The notes: generated by a model from the letters alone, not told the origin. 64,000 nucleotides of DNA from Sorghum bicolor (GCF_000003195.3 NC_012872.2:21621915-21685914), one strand, 5' to 3'. Numbered from the stretch's first letter, positions 12,340-24,353 are shown. Translations and numbers: made by a program.

Positions 12340-15300
12340 ATGGAAAACCAAAATTCTAAATCGATCCATGAGTCTGCAATCCCTTCAGCAACTGACCTTT
12401 TACCATGGGAATCATCACAGCCTATCCAAACATCCCAGTATAAGTTAAGTTCTAGGTTGATTGCCATGATTCAAAACCTATCTTTTTTGGGAAAGGAAGA
12501 CGAAAACCCTTACCTTCATATTAGAGATTTTGAGCAAACATGTGATTGTCTTCGCATTGAAGGCATTTCTGATAAAAGTTTACGTTGGAAGCTTTTTCCT
12601 TTTTCCTTAAGGGGAGAAGCTAGACAATGGTACAGTCAGAAGGTAAGTCAACAACAAGGTGAATGGGGAGTTTTACGAGCCAACTTTTGTCTAGATTTCT
12701 ATTCCCTTGACCGTATAGCCGACCTTAGACTTGATGTCCTATCTTTTAAACAAAAAGATAATGAAACTTTGGGAAAATCCTGGAAACATTTTTCTGATCT
12801 TTTAGAATCTGGTCCAAACCTTAATCTTGAAGACCCTGTTCTTTTATTCCATTTTTTTCGAGGTCTTCAGAAAAATCACAAACAAATGCTTCACACAATG
12901 TCTAGAGGTTCTTTCTTTCGCATCCCTGCTGATGAAGCTAGAGTGATCCTAGATAGAATCCTAGAAGCTGAGATGGATAATACCCTTCATGATGAAACCT
13001 ACGAAGCCGAAGTAGACACTCTGCCAATTTCTTCAGCTACTTTAGCTATCCCAAGTTCTGAGTCACAAGAGGAAGAAATTCCACCACCGGACTTCATGCT
13101 GGATATAGAATCCGATCTTTTTGCCGATTTTGGAAATATTTCAAACTACCATTCTATTAACAAACCCCAAAACGGTCAGTTTAGCATTAATTTGCCAAGT
13201 GAATATCAATTGAGAGAGCTTATCTCAGTCATGAGTAGCGAATGGTTGGAGGAATCAGAGCTTTCCTCTGATGTGATCCGTTTGGACACACCCTCTATAA
13301 CTATACGCTGTGCTTATAATTCTGATCGATTTAATGCTCTTTATAATCCTGTTGTGGGGATCAACATCATGTCTGAATCTTTTGCACTTAAACTATTTAA
13401 AAATCTTGTCTTAACCCCCACAACAAAGGTCATAAAGGAATCTTCGGGACGGTTAGTCCCCAATCTTGGAATTATTAATGTCCTACCTCTTACGGTAGAA
13501 GGCTCCATGGTTCATTTGAACTTCTATATCTTTGATACATGGGACTTCGACCTGTTGATAGGACAACCTTTTAGAAGACTCCTTTATGAAGGTCATACTG
13601 GAAAGCTACACATTTCTTTTGGAAAAACTTTTAAATTCCCGATAACAATTTCACATTCCTTAAACAATAAGGCCGAGTCCTATCTTTTGCCTGATCCTAT
13701 GGAGGAGGTAAAGGCTGCATCTCTAGAGCTTTTAGATGAACCGGACTTAGAAGACGAAACTCCTTTCTTCACTGAAGAAGAAGACGAACCTTCTGAGCCT
13801 GAACCCTTAGATGAGTTTGCAGAAACACCTAGACCTCCCATAGAGCTTAAAACTTTACCACCCGGTCTTACCTATGCTTTCATAAACAATAATCCAGAGT
13901 TCCCTGTAATCATTAGCGATAAACTCACTCAGGATCAAACTCTGCGATTAATGACCATTCTTGAAAAATATCACTCAGTTTTTGGCTACTCACTTCAAGA
14001 TCTTACAGGAATAAGTCCTATGATTTGTACCCATCGTATTCCAACAGATCCTTCTGTTACACCCTCTCGAGAACCCCAACGTAGACTTAACAACACTATG
14101 AGAGAGGTAGTTAAAAAGGAAGTTATAAAGTTGCTGCATGCAGGGATTATATATCCTGTGCCGCACAGTGAGTGGGTAAGCCCAGTGCAAGTTGTGCCTA
14201 AAAAGGGAGGCATGACTGTTATTATGAATGAAAAGAACGAGCTAATTCGGCAACGCACCGTCACAGGATGGCGGATGTGCATAGACTATAGAAAACTAAA
14301 CAAAGCCACGAGAAAGGATCACTTTCCTTTGCCTTTCATAGATGAGATGCTAGAGCGGTTAGCAAACCATTCGTTCTTCTGTTTCTTAGATGGATATTCA
14401 GGATATCACCAAATCCCGATCCATCCCGATGATCAAAGCAAAACCACTTTTACATGCCCATATGGAACTTATGCTTATCGTAGAATGTCTTTTGGGTTAT
14501 GTAATGCACCAGCTTCTTTTCAAAGATGCATGATGTCTATATTTTCTGATATGATTGAAGAGATTATGGAAGTTTTCATGGATGATTTCTCTGTTTATGG
14601 AAAAACTTTTGATAGTTGTCTTGAAAACTTAGACAAGGTTTTGCAAAGATGTGAAGAAAAGCACTTAATCCTTAATTGGGAAAAATATCATTTTATGGTT
14701 AGAGAAGGAATAGTGCTGGGACACTTAGTGTCTAAAAGAGGTATTGAGGTAGACAAAGCTAAAATTGAAGTAATTGAACAACTACCTCCACCTATGAATA
14801 TAAAAGGAATTCGAAGCTTTCTTGGCCATGCTGGTTTTTATCGTAGATTCATAAAAGATTTTTTATTTATTGCTAGACCACTTACTCTTTTGCTAGCCAA
14901 GGATGCTCCTTTCGAATTTGATGATGCATGTCTAATATCTTTCAATTTATTAAAGAAAGAACTCATCTCTGCACCAATCATTCAACCCCCTGATTGGTCG
15001 TTGCCTTTTGAAATTATGTGTGATGCTAGTGATTATGCTGTGGGGGCAGCATTGGGACAAACTAAAGATAAGAAGCATCATGCAATTGCTTATGCCAGTA
15101 AAACTTTGACAGGAGCTCAACTTAATTATGCAACCACTGAAAAAGAGCTTCTGGCTGTTGTCTTTGCCATTGATAAATTTAGATCTTATTTAGTTGGAGC
15201 TAAAATAATTGTTTACACTGATCATGCTGCACTAAAATATTTGCTCACTAAAAAAGATGCTAAACCTCGTCTGATTAGATGGATCTTATTACTCCAAGAA

Positions 15301-16734
15301 TTTGACTTAGAAATAAAAGATAAAAAAGGAGTAGAAAATTCTGTTGCAGATCACTTGTCTAGAATGTATTTTAAGAGTCCACAGGAAACCCCCATCAATG
15401 ATTCACTCCGGGACGACATGCTCTACGGGATTAACAGGTCTGACCCCTGGTATGCAGATATTGTTAATTTTATGGTTTCAGGGTATGTACCACCAGGAGC
15501 AAACAAGAAGAAGCTTATTCAAGAATGTCGTTCACATATATGGGATGAGCCATACCTCTTCCGAGTATGCTCTGATGGCTTACTCAGGAGATGTGTGACC
15601 ACTGAGGAAGGATGGAAGATCATCGATATATGTCATTCATCACCATATGGAGGTCACTATGGGGCATTCCGTACACATTCAAAGATCTGGCAGTGTGGAT
15701 TGTACTGGCCTACAATGTATGAAGACACGAAGCAATATATCAGAAGATGTGGGCCATGTCAAAGGCACGGAAACATAAATACAAGGGATGCAATGCCACT
15801 CACCAACAACCTTCAGATTGAGCTCTTTGATGTCTGGGGAATAGACTACATGGGTCCATTTCCTCCATCAAAGAAGTGTGAGTACATCTTGATGGCAGTT
15901 GACTATGTCTCCAAGTGGGTAGAGGCATTACCTTACAAGCATGCCGACAACATCAGTTCAAAGAGGATGTTTGAAGAAATTATATTTCCAAGATTTGGAG
16001 TCCCCAGAGTAGTGATAAGTGATGGAGGAGCACACTTTATCGACAAACGCTTCAAGCAATATCTATCAAAACATGGAATCCGTCACAACGTCGCTACCCC
16101 CTATCATCCTCAGACAAGTGGCCAAACAGAGACTTCCAACAAACAAATTAAGAATATTCTTCAGAAGACAGTAAATGAAATGGGAACGGCGTGGAAAGAC
16201 AAGTTACCCGATGCACTCTGGGCATACCGGACAGCATACAAGACCCCAATTGGAATGTCTCCATACCAATTGGTGTACGGGAAGACTTGCCATCTACCCG
16301 TTGAACTAGAGTTCAAAGCACACTGGGCCATAAAGAGATGGAATATGGACCTAGATGTTGCTGGAGATTATAGAAGAATGCAACTATCAGAATTGGAAGA
16401 ATGGCGAGAGAAGGCATATCACAACTCAAAGATTTGCAAAGAAAGAGTCAAAAGGTGGCATGACAAGAGAATTAAGAAGAAGGAGTTCACACCCGGAGAT
16501 AAGGTATTACATTTTAATTCCAGGGTGAAGCTTTTTGGGCATGGAAAACTCCGGAGCAAATGGGAAGGACCATTCAAGGTAATTAATTCATCATCCCACG
16601 GAGCTATCACACTTCAAAATAGCGAAGATACGTTATTCAAGGTAAATGGTCAACGTCTTAAATTATTTTTAGAGCCCAATGAGGAATTTGAAGAAATAGA
16701 CGTAGTCCATTTTTACCTTCCCATGGAGAATTAG
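12340..16734 (+). CDS. gag-pol: Gag-pol polyprotein of element B
   Basis: This intact frame of 1464 codons starts at the first ATG of the frame, about 105 bp after the primer site. Residues about 40-215 are a retrotransposon gag (capsid) domain with the [13 protein letters not shown] motif. About 315-440 is the protease-like domain, which ends with LLIGQPF but has NPVVGIN where the catalytic D-S/T-G should be. RT spans about 570-800 with [11 protein letters not shown] and the catalytic FMDD (near 746). RNase H (about 885-1010) starts at MCDASDY. Integrase has the HHCC finger (HYGAFRTH and CGPCQRHG, about 1105-1145) and the D-D-E residues in WGIDYMGP (about 1167), SDGGAHF (about 1226) and QTETSNKQ (about 1262). 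I see no nuclear-export or envelope-like part. It copies and integrates the element and could also serve related non-autonomous elements. It is the only unbroken polyprotein here. Confidence 0.95.
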   Translation: MENQNSKSIHESAIPSATDLLPWESSQPIQTSQYKLSSRLIAMIQNLSFLGKEDENPYLHIRDFEQTCDCLRIEGISDKSLRWKLFPFSLRGEARQWYSQKVSQQQGEWGVLRANFCLDFYSLDRIADLRLDVLSFKQKDNETLGKSWKHFSDLLESGPNLNLEDPVLLFHFFRGLQKNHKQMLHTMSRGSFFRIPADEARVILDRILEAEMDNTLHDETYEAEVDTLPISSATLAIPSSESQEEEIPPPDFMLDIESDLFADFGNISNYHSINKPQNGQFSINLPSEYQLRELISVMSSEWLEESELSSDVIRLDTPSITIRCAYNSDRFNALYNPVVGINIMSESFALKLFKNLVLTPTTKVIKESSGRLVPNLGIINVLPLTVEGSMVHLNFYIFDTWDFDLLIGQPFRRLLYEGHTGKLHISFGKTFKFPITISHSLNNKAESYLLPDPMEEVKAASLELLDEPDLEDETPFFTEEEDEPSEPEPLDEFAETPRPPIELKTLPPGLTYAFINNNPEFPVIISDKLTQDQTLRLMTILEKYHSVFGYSLQDLTGISPMICTHRIPTDPSVTPSREPQRRLNNTMREVVKKEVIKLLHAGIIYPVPHSEWVSPVQVVPKKGGMTVIMNEKNELIRQRTVTGWRMCIDYRKLNKATRKDHFPLPFIDEMLERLANHSFFCFLDGYSGYHQIPIHPDDQSKTTFTCPYGTYAYRRMSFGLCNAPASFQRCMMSIFSDMIEEIMEVFMDDFSVYGKTFDSCLENLDKVLQRCEEKHLILNWEKYHFMVREGIVLGHLVSKRGIEVDKAKIEVIEQLPPPMNIKGIRSFLGHAGFYRRFIKDFLFIARPLTLLLAKDAPFEFDDACLISFNLLKKELISAPIIQPPDWSLPFEIMCDASDYAVGAALGQTKDKKHHAIAYASKTLTGAQLNYATTEKELLAVVFAIDKFRSYLVGAKIIVYTDHAALKYLLTKKDAKPRLIRWILLLQEFDLEIKDKKGVENSVADHLSRMYFKSPQETPINDSLRDDMLYGINRSDPWYADIVNFMVSGYVPPGANKKKLIQECRSHIWDEPYLFRVCSDGLLRRCVTTEEGWKIIDICHSSPYGGHYGAFRTHSKIWQCGLYWPTMYEDTKQYIRRCGPCQRHGNINTRDAMPLTNNLQIELFDVWGIDYMGPFPPSKKCEYILMAVDYVSKWVEALPYKHADNISSKRMFEEIIFPRFGVPRVVISDGGAHFIDKRFKQYLSKHGIRHNVATPYHPQTSGQTETSNKQIKNILQKTVNEMGTAWKDKLPDALWAYRTAYKTPIGMSPYQLVYGKTCHLPVELEFKAHWAIKRWNMDLDVAGDYRRMQLSELEEWREKAYHNSKICKERVKRWHDKRIKKKEFTPGDKVLHFNSRVKLFGHGKLRSKWEGPFKVINSSSHGAITLQNSEDTLFKVNGQRLKLFLEPNEEFEEIDVVHFYLPMEN

Positions 16735-17137
16735 AGCCCGACACTTTTAGTCTGATGTTTTTGGGTCGTATATATATTTTTCTAAATAATTTCGCATCTA
16801 GAAACGCGCTCGGAAAAGTGGGCCCACAGAGGGGCCAGAGAGAGGGCGGGCGCCCAGCTCAGGTGGGCGGGCGCCCAGCTCCTGTTCCCTCTCGGTCCCG
16901 TCTTTCTCTGTTATGGAAAATGCACTTATGGTAATTCGAATAATCCCTCGGATGGAAAGTTTCGCACGCACGTCGACGGGAGAAACCTGAACAACCCATA
17001 GAGGCACTTTTTGACCCCTATATAAACAGACCCCTGACCTCAGTTTTCAAACACCAAGCCACCAAGCCTTCTCTCCTTCAATTAGAGCTTGATTAGTTCT
17101 CCTTCAATTAGAGCTTGATTAGTTCTTTGCTACTCCA
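16735..17137 (+). promoter_or_regulatory. Internal promoter-like region before ORF2 of element B
   Basis: This noncoding stretch between pol and ORF2 has the layout of an LTR promoter. Two copies of GGGCGGGCGCCC (16844 and 16865, spacing 21 bp) are the inverted form of the LTR motif. A TATA box CTATATAAAC is at 17018-17027, followed by ACAGACCCCTGACC, reminiscent of the sequence after the LTR TATA. A 26-bp direct duplication lies in the leader. That this drives a separate ORF2 transcript is inference. Confidence 0.5.
17074..17125 (+). repeat. 26-bp tandem duplication in the ORF2 leader
   Basis: The unit beginning TCCTTCAATTAGAGC occurs at 17074-17099 and again, identically, at 17100-17125, just before the ATG of ORF2. 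Confidence 0.85.
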
Positions 17138-17766
17138 ATGGCCGAGAAGTACCACGATGATTGGGAAGTCGTCCCCTTCAACCTCAACATGGAGCCTGTG
17201 GAAGACCCCGATGCCTGTGCTCTCATCCCGGCCAGCACAGAGCGACAGCTAGAAGCCATACCATTACGCCAGCGCAGCTCTGCCCAATCCTACCATGCTC
17301 AACCAGTTCTCACCGCACCACCACAACCCCTACTCCTCAAAGGATCATCATCCAAGACGAAGACCACTATCAAGGTGCCAATCGGCACAAGGATCCTTCC
17401 ACCTAGACCCAATGAGAAGGTCGTCGGAGTCAAGACCAACCGGAGCGGCGAGATCAGCAGTGTTTGCTACACTCCGGAGGAGGAAAGGCCTTACTTTGAA
17501 GGGATTAGAGCAGCCAAAGTCCGTTTCATCCCTCCAAAGGTAGCCACGAAGCACGCTCTAATGCTTTTGAGACACCTCCCAAGCGTCGCAAGACTATAAT
17601 GGATATTGATGAGGAAGTTCGCAGGCTAGATAGAGTTATCATAGACCTCCAGTCCTCGATTAATTCCCTCACTAGGCAGCTCTCTAACCACAACACCATT
17701 ATACTAGGTCTTAGGCAGGATCTTGCCAGTGCCAACAAGAAGATCAAGGAATTAGAGCGCCGCTAA
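17138..17766 (+). pseudogene. Element B ORF2, small coiled-coil protein of unknown function
   Basis: The frame opens with MAEKYHDDWEVVPFNLN and runs to 17599. A second frame from about 17547 to the stop at 17766 looks like its true C-terminal part: a basic patch PPKRRK and then heptad-like VRRLDRVIIDLQSSINSL, ending KKIKELERR. A single-base shift near 17545 would join them into about 209 codons, so this copy is probably frameshifted. It occupies the place where Athila elements often carry an envelope-like ORF, but I see no signal peptide or membrane segment. I do not recognise a family. The central part is Pro/Lys rich, and the tail is a likely coiled coil with a possible nuclear localisation signal. 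Confidence 0.55.
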
Positions 17767-18564
17767 GTTATCTAGATTAGACCTTGAGGCAATACATCTT
17801 AGTCATTTGTCTTTAAATTCGGTTTAGGTTTGCTATTATCATCAGTTTGCTATTATCATCCGTTTACTATTATCATCAGTTTGCTATCAGTTTGCTACTA
17901 GTCTTTTGTAATAAATGCCTCAGATTAATAAAGAGTATTATTATTATTATGTCTTGTGTGTCTCTGCTTTATTTTTTTGTGCAAGAAAGCAGAAAACAAG
18001 TATGGGGGAGATCCCTCGATATGCTAAACACACTCCGACCACACCACTCCACGATTCAGGTACACACTCTGCACACTTTACTTTACACATACACATATTT
18101 TGGATTATGCAGATTACTGTTTCCGACATGATAAATTAAAAAGGTTAAAATATTTCTAATCATGATTAATCTCAATCTGTGATATTTCCTGAAAACTTGC
18201 AATTATTATAAAATCATTTTAAAACCCTGTGTTACTTAATTCATTGTGGAATATGTGATGGTAGAGTATGAGTTTCTTATTCTTGATATCATTGTTGCTT
18301 GGAGAATTTATTTCAAAATATTCAAAATTCTAGCTACCATCCTCAGTGTTTTATATGCCTGATAAAACTGAAAATATTAATTATGATTATAAAAGCTATC
18401 TACTCTGTATTGAGTTTGTTCAAAATGAGTTAGACCCTTGTTGAGAGATTTATCATGCTCCTAAGATCAAGACATTATTCCAGAAAGATTCACTCTTCCG
18501 AAGTATTATTGCATTAGAGGCATGGGCTATGCAAAAATAGAGATATTTTCGAGGAAATAAAAAG

Positions 18565-18639
18565 GAGCAAGTGCTTGACAACCTCGCAGAAAAAAATGGA
18601 CAAGTGTCCGGCAGTAGAATTAGGGGTACCTCGGTATCC
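18565..18639 (+). ncRNA. Conserved triple-hairpin block in element B
   Basis: Hairpin 1 is GAGC-AAGT-GCTT (18565-18576). Hairpin 2 is GGAC-AAGT-GTCC (18598-18609). Hairpin 3 is GGGTAC-CTCG-GTATCC (18624-18639). The same three occur in F at 49319-49414 with base changes that keep pairing. The function is unknown; packaging, dimerisation or stability are possibilities. Confidence 0.5.
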
Positions 18640-19083
18640 ACCTAAAAAAATGATAGCCCATGGTCCCTCTAATAAGCAATATGCCAGCAAGAGTTGACAA
18701 AGATTTTAATTTCCAAAGTCTTTGATCTAAGAGTATGACATTCCCCTCCTCGGATCCCGTTTTGATCAGGCAATAAATGCAAAGTAAGTATGCTTGAGAA
18801 TTTTTGCAAATTAAAACAACCTCACTGAGATATATATATAAAAGATAATGAGTGATCTGCGAGAACCTATGAGGATAAAAAGGTATGCTAACTTTCTTTC
18901 AAAAATATACAAAAGCTCCAAGTGACAGGATTGAGAAGAAAGGATCTTTACTCTTAACCATAAACATCCCTGACTATGGTACACAGTGGATTTTTAACAC
19001 CCTGCAAATATAAAGAATGTTTTAAATGTTTACCCCAGATATTTTTCTTAACCATCCTTTTCTCGAGGACGAGTAAAAGCCTA

Positions 19084-19093
19084 AGTATGGGGG
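19084..19093 (+). promoter_or_regulatory. Polypurine tract of element B
   Basis: AGTATGGGGG lies just upstream of the 3' LTR start at 19098. F has a comparable G-rich tract before its 3' LTR. Confidence 0.6.
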
Positions 19094-19097
19094 TATT

Positions 19098-20332
19098 TGT
19101 TGACGGTTCTTAAGTATTAATTTTAATTATCAAATAAACAAGAGAAAGGACCAATATGCAACCAACACCTAGAATTAGGGTTTGATCTGACAGAATTCCA
19201 CGAGTTTTGTTGTTTATCTGTTTCTGCAGGGGGTTATCAGGAAATAAGGAAGAAAGGCCCACATGTCGGGATTACATAGAGATATCAACGCACCGCACGA
19301 TTTTCTACCATCTAGAAGACTCCAGAAGCCACGGGAAGAATACGGAGGCCGAAAGGGGCCAGGCCCAGGGCGCCCGCCCTGGCGACCTGGGCGCCCGCCC
19401 CCCTCTGGATTGCATTCGGGACTCTCTTCGCATGGGATATTCCACCGACCTATTGGATCAAGGAAAACATAGTACCACCTCGTCTACCGACCCAAAAACG
19501 CATAGAAGGGAAGGACTATATAAGGAGACCCCCCTGGCCGCTAGAGAAGACATAAAGAAATTATCATAGAGACTGAGGGGTGCCCTCGAAGGAAAACCTC
19601 TTCTCTAATTAATATTTCTTTTTAGGCTTAGCAACCAATGTAAGGTAGAAATAGATCTTCTAGTTTCTACTAGATTGAGAGAGATAGAGTGGAGGTGTAG
19701 ATTGGAGGAAGCCCGGCCTGTCGGTGTCTACTCCAAGCTTGTACCTGCGGGATCAAGTTCTCCTAACCTGAAGCTTGCTCCTAGGATTCTTCAGTATTTT
19801 GACTTCTAAATTCTAGTAAGTTCTTGTTTTATTGTTCTTATGGTTTATGAGTTTACTTTAATCTCCTCGCATAGAGTTTAGAGTAATCATTGCTGGCGTA
19901 AACGTGGTGTTTAGGCTGGGGTACTCATAGATATTCCCTGACTAGCTGGACCGTGGTAGTAGTGAGGAACGTGACAATTCCGAGTTACCTTTGTAGATCA
20001 CATCTCGTTAGCAGGAAAGATAGGGTTTATAGGTGCGGGTTGAACATCCTTTGTGGTGTCTAGATTCTGTTAGCCTCCCCATTAGAACAATAGATTATCC
20101 TTACCAAGGTTAGAAGGAGACTACGGTTGCAGTCTTCTCTATTTATCACTCACATCGAAAGACATTCTTTGTGCCTAAAGGTTAGTAGTAATAGACCGGT
20201 TAGTCAGATGCACTCTTTCTCCTAATGGTAAAAAAAATAAATACGATACTCTGGATAATTTCCCGGGTGAAGTGCTCACCGATATCCGTGCGCTTGCGGA
20301 TCAATTCCTTATTGCGTTCCCAAATATCAACA
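19098..20332 (+). repeat. 3' LTR of element B (1235 bp)
   Basis: It has the same termini as the 5' LTR and about 2% difference by eye. It keeps the paired motif GGGCGCCCGCCC at 19368 and 19389 (21-bp spacing) and the TATA box. It is followed directly by the TSD ATTGC. Confidence 0.93.
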
Positions 20333-20337
20333 ATTGC

Positions 20338-21600
20338 GCGGCCTTCATATGTTGCTGTATGATTTGTACTTTCTTCTCAGCATCGTTCACGTAGTCGATA
20401 CTGTAGTATCTTCTTTCACCAGGTTCGACCCAGTTTAATGGAGTCCTGCACTTCTGACCATACAAAGCTTCGAACGGAGCCATCTTGATACTCTCTTGAT
20501 ATCTATTGTTGTAAGAGAATTCAGCTAAAGGTAACCATGATTTCTAAGATCCTTTTGAAGATAACACACAAGCTCTCAGCATATCTTCTAGCACTTGATT
20601 GAGTCTTTCTGTTTGGCCTGAGGTTTGAGGATGATACGCTGTGCTTCTTACCAGACAATTGTGCATTTGTTCCCAAAAGTGTGCGGTGAATTGCGGACCT
20701 CTATCTGATATGATGGTCTTGGGAATACCATGCAGCTTGACAATCTCAGCCATGTATAAGTCAGCATACTCGGGAGGTCTGTCTGAGCTCTTCACTGGGA
20801 TTAAATGAGCTGACTTGGTCAACCAATCTATGATTACCCAAATCGAGTCATTCCCTTTTCGCGTAGTCGGCAGGCCTGTGATGAAGTCCATACTGACCTC
20901 TTCCCACTTCCATTCTGGAACTGACAATGGTTGCAGCAACCCTGCGGGTTTCATGTGTATCGCTTTAACTCGACAACACGTGTCATATCGGGCCACATAT
21001 GCTGCTATTTCTTTCTTCATTTTGGTTCACCAAAAGTGATACTTTGGATGTTGATACATTTTACTACTACCGGGATGGATGGAAAGCTTTGAAAGATGTG
21101 CTTCATCCATGATTCGATTCTTTGGCTCTCGGTTCTTCAGAACTACCAACCGATGCTGAAACCAAAGCACCCCTTTCTCGTCCACTCGAAACTGAGTCTT
21201 GCGGTCATCCTTGATCTTTTCCTTAATATGAGAAATGCCCTTATCTGTCTTTTGACCTTTGATGAGTTGACTCTCGAGCGAACATCTGAGTTGTATGTGA
21301 CATAGAACCTCAGGATGCATCAAGTTGAACCCATCTTCAAACAAAGGCTGGACCACTTGATAGTGTGGTTTACGACTTAAGGCATCCGCTACCACGTTAG
21401 CCTTGCCTGGGTGGTAATGGACCTCAAGATCATAGTCCTTGATCAGCTCTAACCATCTTCACTGCCTCATATTCAACTCAGATTGAGTAAAGATGTACTT
21501 AAGGCTATTATGATCCATGTAGATATGACATTTATACCCAAGAAGATAATGCCTCCAAATCTTTAGAGCATGCACAACAGCTGCAAGTTCTAGGTCATGG
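20338..21600 (-). pseudogene. C integrase core
   Basis: Minus-strand segments 21395-21027 and 21020-20544 carry the HHCC-linker region (MKKEIAAYVARYDTCCRV) and the integrase core: MDFITGLPTTRKGND with the first Asp, IISDRGPQF with the second, and SGQTERLNQVLEDMLR with the Glu. 20483-20301 continues with MAPFEALYGQKCRTPLNWVE. Frame breaks separate the parts. Element B inserted after KAAQ, and the remainder with the chromodomain is at 10970-10468. Confidence 0.85.
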
Positions 21601-22543
21601 GTCGGATAGTTGACTTCATGTTTTCTCAACTATCATGAAGCATAAGCTATAACTCTGCCCTCTTGCATCAGCACACATCCCAAACCACTTTTTGATGCGT
21701 CGCAAAATACATCAAAAGGCTTCTTGATGTTCGGTTGTGCTAGAACAGGAGCAGTGGTTAGTAGCTTTCGCAAGGTGGGAAAGGCTACTTCACACCCCTC
21801 TGTCGAGTTGAACTTATGATCCTTTTGTAGCAAACTGGTCATGGGCTTAGCAATCTTGGAGAAGTCGGGGATGAAACGACGATAATACTTGACTAAACCA
21901 AGAAACCTTCAAACTTCCGAGACAGAAGTTGGTGCCTTCCAATCCATAACTTCCTATACTTTTGATGGATCCACAGCGATCCCTTCTTCTGACAGAATGT
22001 GCCCCAAGAATGGAACTTTCTTAAGCCAGAACTCACACTTGCTGAACTTCACATATAATTAATGTTCTCGCAGTCGTGTCAGCACGACCCTTAGATGCTT
22101 AGCATGATCTTGCGCATTCTCTGAATAGACCAAAATGTCATCAATGAACACCACAACAAACTTGTCTAACTCTGGCATAAAGATTGAGTTCATCAGATAC
22201 ATAAAGTATGCAGGAGCATTTGTCAATCCAAAGGTCATGACATGATACTCATACAACCCGTATCTGGTAGAAAAAGCAGTCTTTGATATATCTTGCGGAC
22301 AGATCTTGATCTGGTGATACCGGACCTCAAATCTATATTGGAGAACACCTTGGCTTTAGATAACTAGTCAATCAGGATGTCAATCCGTGGTAGAGGATAC
22401 TTATTCTTGATTGTCACAACATTGAGCGGACGATAGTCCATGCACATGCGCAAGGATTGATCCTTCTTCTTCACAAACAGTGCCAGAGAACCCCATTTAG
22501 ATGAACTCGGCCGAATGAAACCTTTGTCCAGCAACTCCTTCAA
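21601..22543 (-). pseudogene. C reverse transcriptase and RNase H
   Basis: Readable on the minus strand are [10 protein letters not shown] (about 22450), [20 protein letters not shown] and the catalytic [11 protein letters not shown] (about 22150). The RNase H start VFCDASKSGLGCVLMQEGRV is at about 21710. Several frameshifts and stops interrupt it. The motifs are of chromoviral type. Confidence 0.85.
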
Positions 22544-23218
22544 CTAAGTTTTCAATTCAGCGAGCTCGTTAGGTGGCTTTCGGTATGGCCTTCTAGAGAT
22601 TGGTGTTGTACCTGGTATTAACTCTATAACAAACTCTGCTTCCCTATCTAGGGGAAGTCCTTGCAACTCTTCTAGAAAAACATCAGGAAACTCATAGACC
22701 ACAGGTATGTGCTCTAATGGAACCACTTGTATGGCACACGAAAGACTGGCAAAGTCAAAGCGCCGGGGTAATCTGACCTGAAGCATGCCCTCCCCCTTTG
22801 GATCCTTAAGGGAGAGAGTTATTTGTCCTGCATCTATGATTGCACCCCAGTCTGTTATCTTATTCATACCGATCATAACATCCAAAACTAACTCTGGCAT
22901 GACCACAAGGTTTACGAGAAACTTTCGGCCGCTAATATCCATGGTAGCCCCTGTTACTGCTTTGTTGGTCAACACATCAGCCCCAGCTGAACTGATGCGA
23001 TAACCACAACCCAACTCGGTAACTGGTTGATCATGCTTTTGTGCAAATGCTTGGCTCATAAATGAATGTGATGATCCAGAATCAAACAAAACAACTGCAA
23101 GATGTTGGTTGATAGGGAACATACCAGCTGTTACCGGTTCTCCTTTCGGGTCTCCTCTATCGAAGTGTGGTGCACACGGGCTGGGTAGGTTGTCTGCTGC
23201 TTCTTGGGGTAGGGACAA
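22544..23218 (-). pseudogene. C aspartic protease
   Basis: This open segment of 224 codons has the active-site motif [15 protein letters not shown] near its start and a typical following region ([19 protein letters not shown]). It continues to [13 protein letters not shown] at the protease-RT linker. The catalytic DSG is preserved, but the frame is separated from gag by a frameshift. Confidence 0.85.
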
Positions 23219-24022
23219 TCTTTAGCAAAGTGCCCCATCTTGTGGCAGTTGTAGCACAGCCCCTTGGTCATGGTCTTGGCAGTTGGTGCTGCAGCTTGAT
23301 TGGTCCTTGGCTTTGCTGGAGCCACTACTACCTTGTACGGCTTCTGCTGAGTTGAGTGTCATCTGTGTTAACAAACTCCGGAGCATAGCGAGCGAGATTG
23401 TTAAAACCGTGCAGATATTCTTTCATGGTCTTGGTGCCCTGAGACAGCTTCATGAATTCTCCAATCTTCATCTCCACCACACCAAGAGGAATATAATTTC
23501 CCCAGAAAGCGGTGGTGAAGCGGTTCCAGGTGATCGGGGTTCCCTCTGGATAAGTGGTACGATGATGGGACCACCATATCCCAGCAAGTCCTTGCAACTG
23601 ATGCGCTGCGTACTCTGCCTTGAGCTCTTCGGTCAACCGAAGGAGACGGAACTTCTGCTCCATGGTGTTAATCCATTCATCCGCCTCAAGCTGTTCCACG
23701 GCCTCTTTAAAGACCAGTGGTTTTGTGTCCATGAAGTCCTTGAAAGAGCTATACTAGTTCACTTGGCGACCTCCCTGGTTATCCCCACGGCGGGTGTAGT
23801 CGATGATGTTGCGTAGGGCAGGTTCCATATTTCACTGCATTTGCTCCATGTTTCGTTGGCTCCCCAAAAACTACGCGAAAACACATCCACAGTGTACGGA
23901 GGAGGCGGTGGTGGTGGCGGTGATGGTGCTCTTTCCTCATTCCTGTGAGCCCCACCTCCGGAGGAACCTTCTCCAACACCGTGGTTGCGGTTACCCCCAC
24001 CACGCGTTTGCACCATCTGCAT
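23131..24022 (-). pseudogene. C gag with CCHC zinc knuckle
   Basis: The N-terminal part (24022-23759) is Gly-rich with a run of eight prolines. 23732-23328 is the capsid-type gag domain (VEQLEADEWINTMEQKF, then IWWSHHRTTYPEG). 23325-23131 has the nucleic-acid-binding knuckle [14 protein letters not shown]. The three parts are in different frames, so gag is broken. 24023-24353, between gag and ORF0, holds nothing I recognise. Confidence 0.85.
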
Positions 24023-24353
24023 GCGTCAATGATAAGCAGTCGTTAGGAGTTGCCATCAACCGGTAGACATATGCAAAATCGTGCCACACTGAATTTACTG
24101 ATGAGAATAAATCCACAAAGTAAACAGAGGCACAATAATTCATCATCCACACACAACATCACTAACTGATTACTTACATTTAGCCAACAGTGTTCACATA
24201 TATCCAAAATTGCCAGCATACATACACTGGACTTTCAGCGTCAACACAACTCAACACATAAAGTCTTACACATCCAAGATCCAACAGATTACAAACACAT
24301 GTCATGCAACAACAATAGCAAAAGAAGAAGGACTAGCTCTAGAGCCATAGCAT

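Larger units (their letters stand above)
17767..19097 (+). other. 3' noncoding region of element B
   Basis: There is no convincing ORF over 1.3 kb. It contains three short hairpins (18565-18639) shared with element F, and GCAATAAATG followed by GTAAGTATG (about 18770-18792), also shared with F. It ends with the polypurine-like tract AGTATGGGGG. Confidence 0.6.
10971..20337 (+). mobile_element. Element B: Athila-like Ty3/gypsy retrotransposon, full length
   Basis: The TSD ATTGC occurs at 10971-10975 and 20333-20337, and the LTRs are 10976-12207 and 19098-20332. The PBS is complementary to tRNA-Asp, and gag-pol is one open frame of 1464 codons. A further small ORF and a 1.3-kb noncoding 3' region follow. 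The Asp-tRNA primer, the gag type and extra sequence after pol fit the Athila lineage. By eye the two LTRs differ at about 25-30 positions, roughly 2%, so the insertion is fairly recent and clearly younger than host element C. Confidence 0.92.

Noticed and set aside
18565..18639. tRNA or other standard RNA gene
   Set aside because: No cloverleaf or known RNA family is visible; only short stem-loops. I also found no tRNA or rRNA genes elsewhere in the window.
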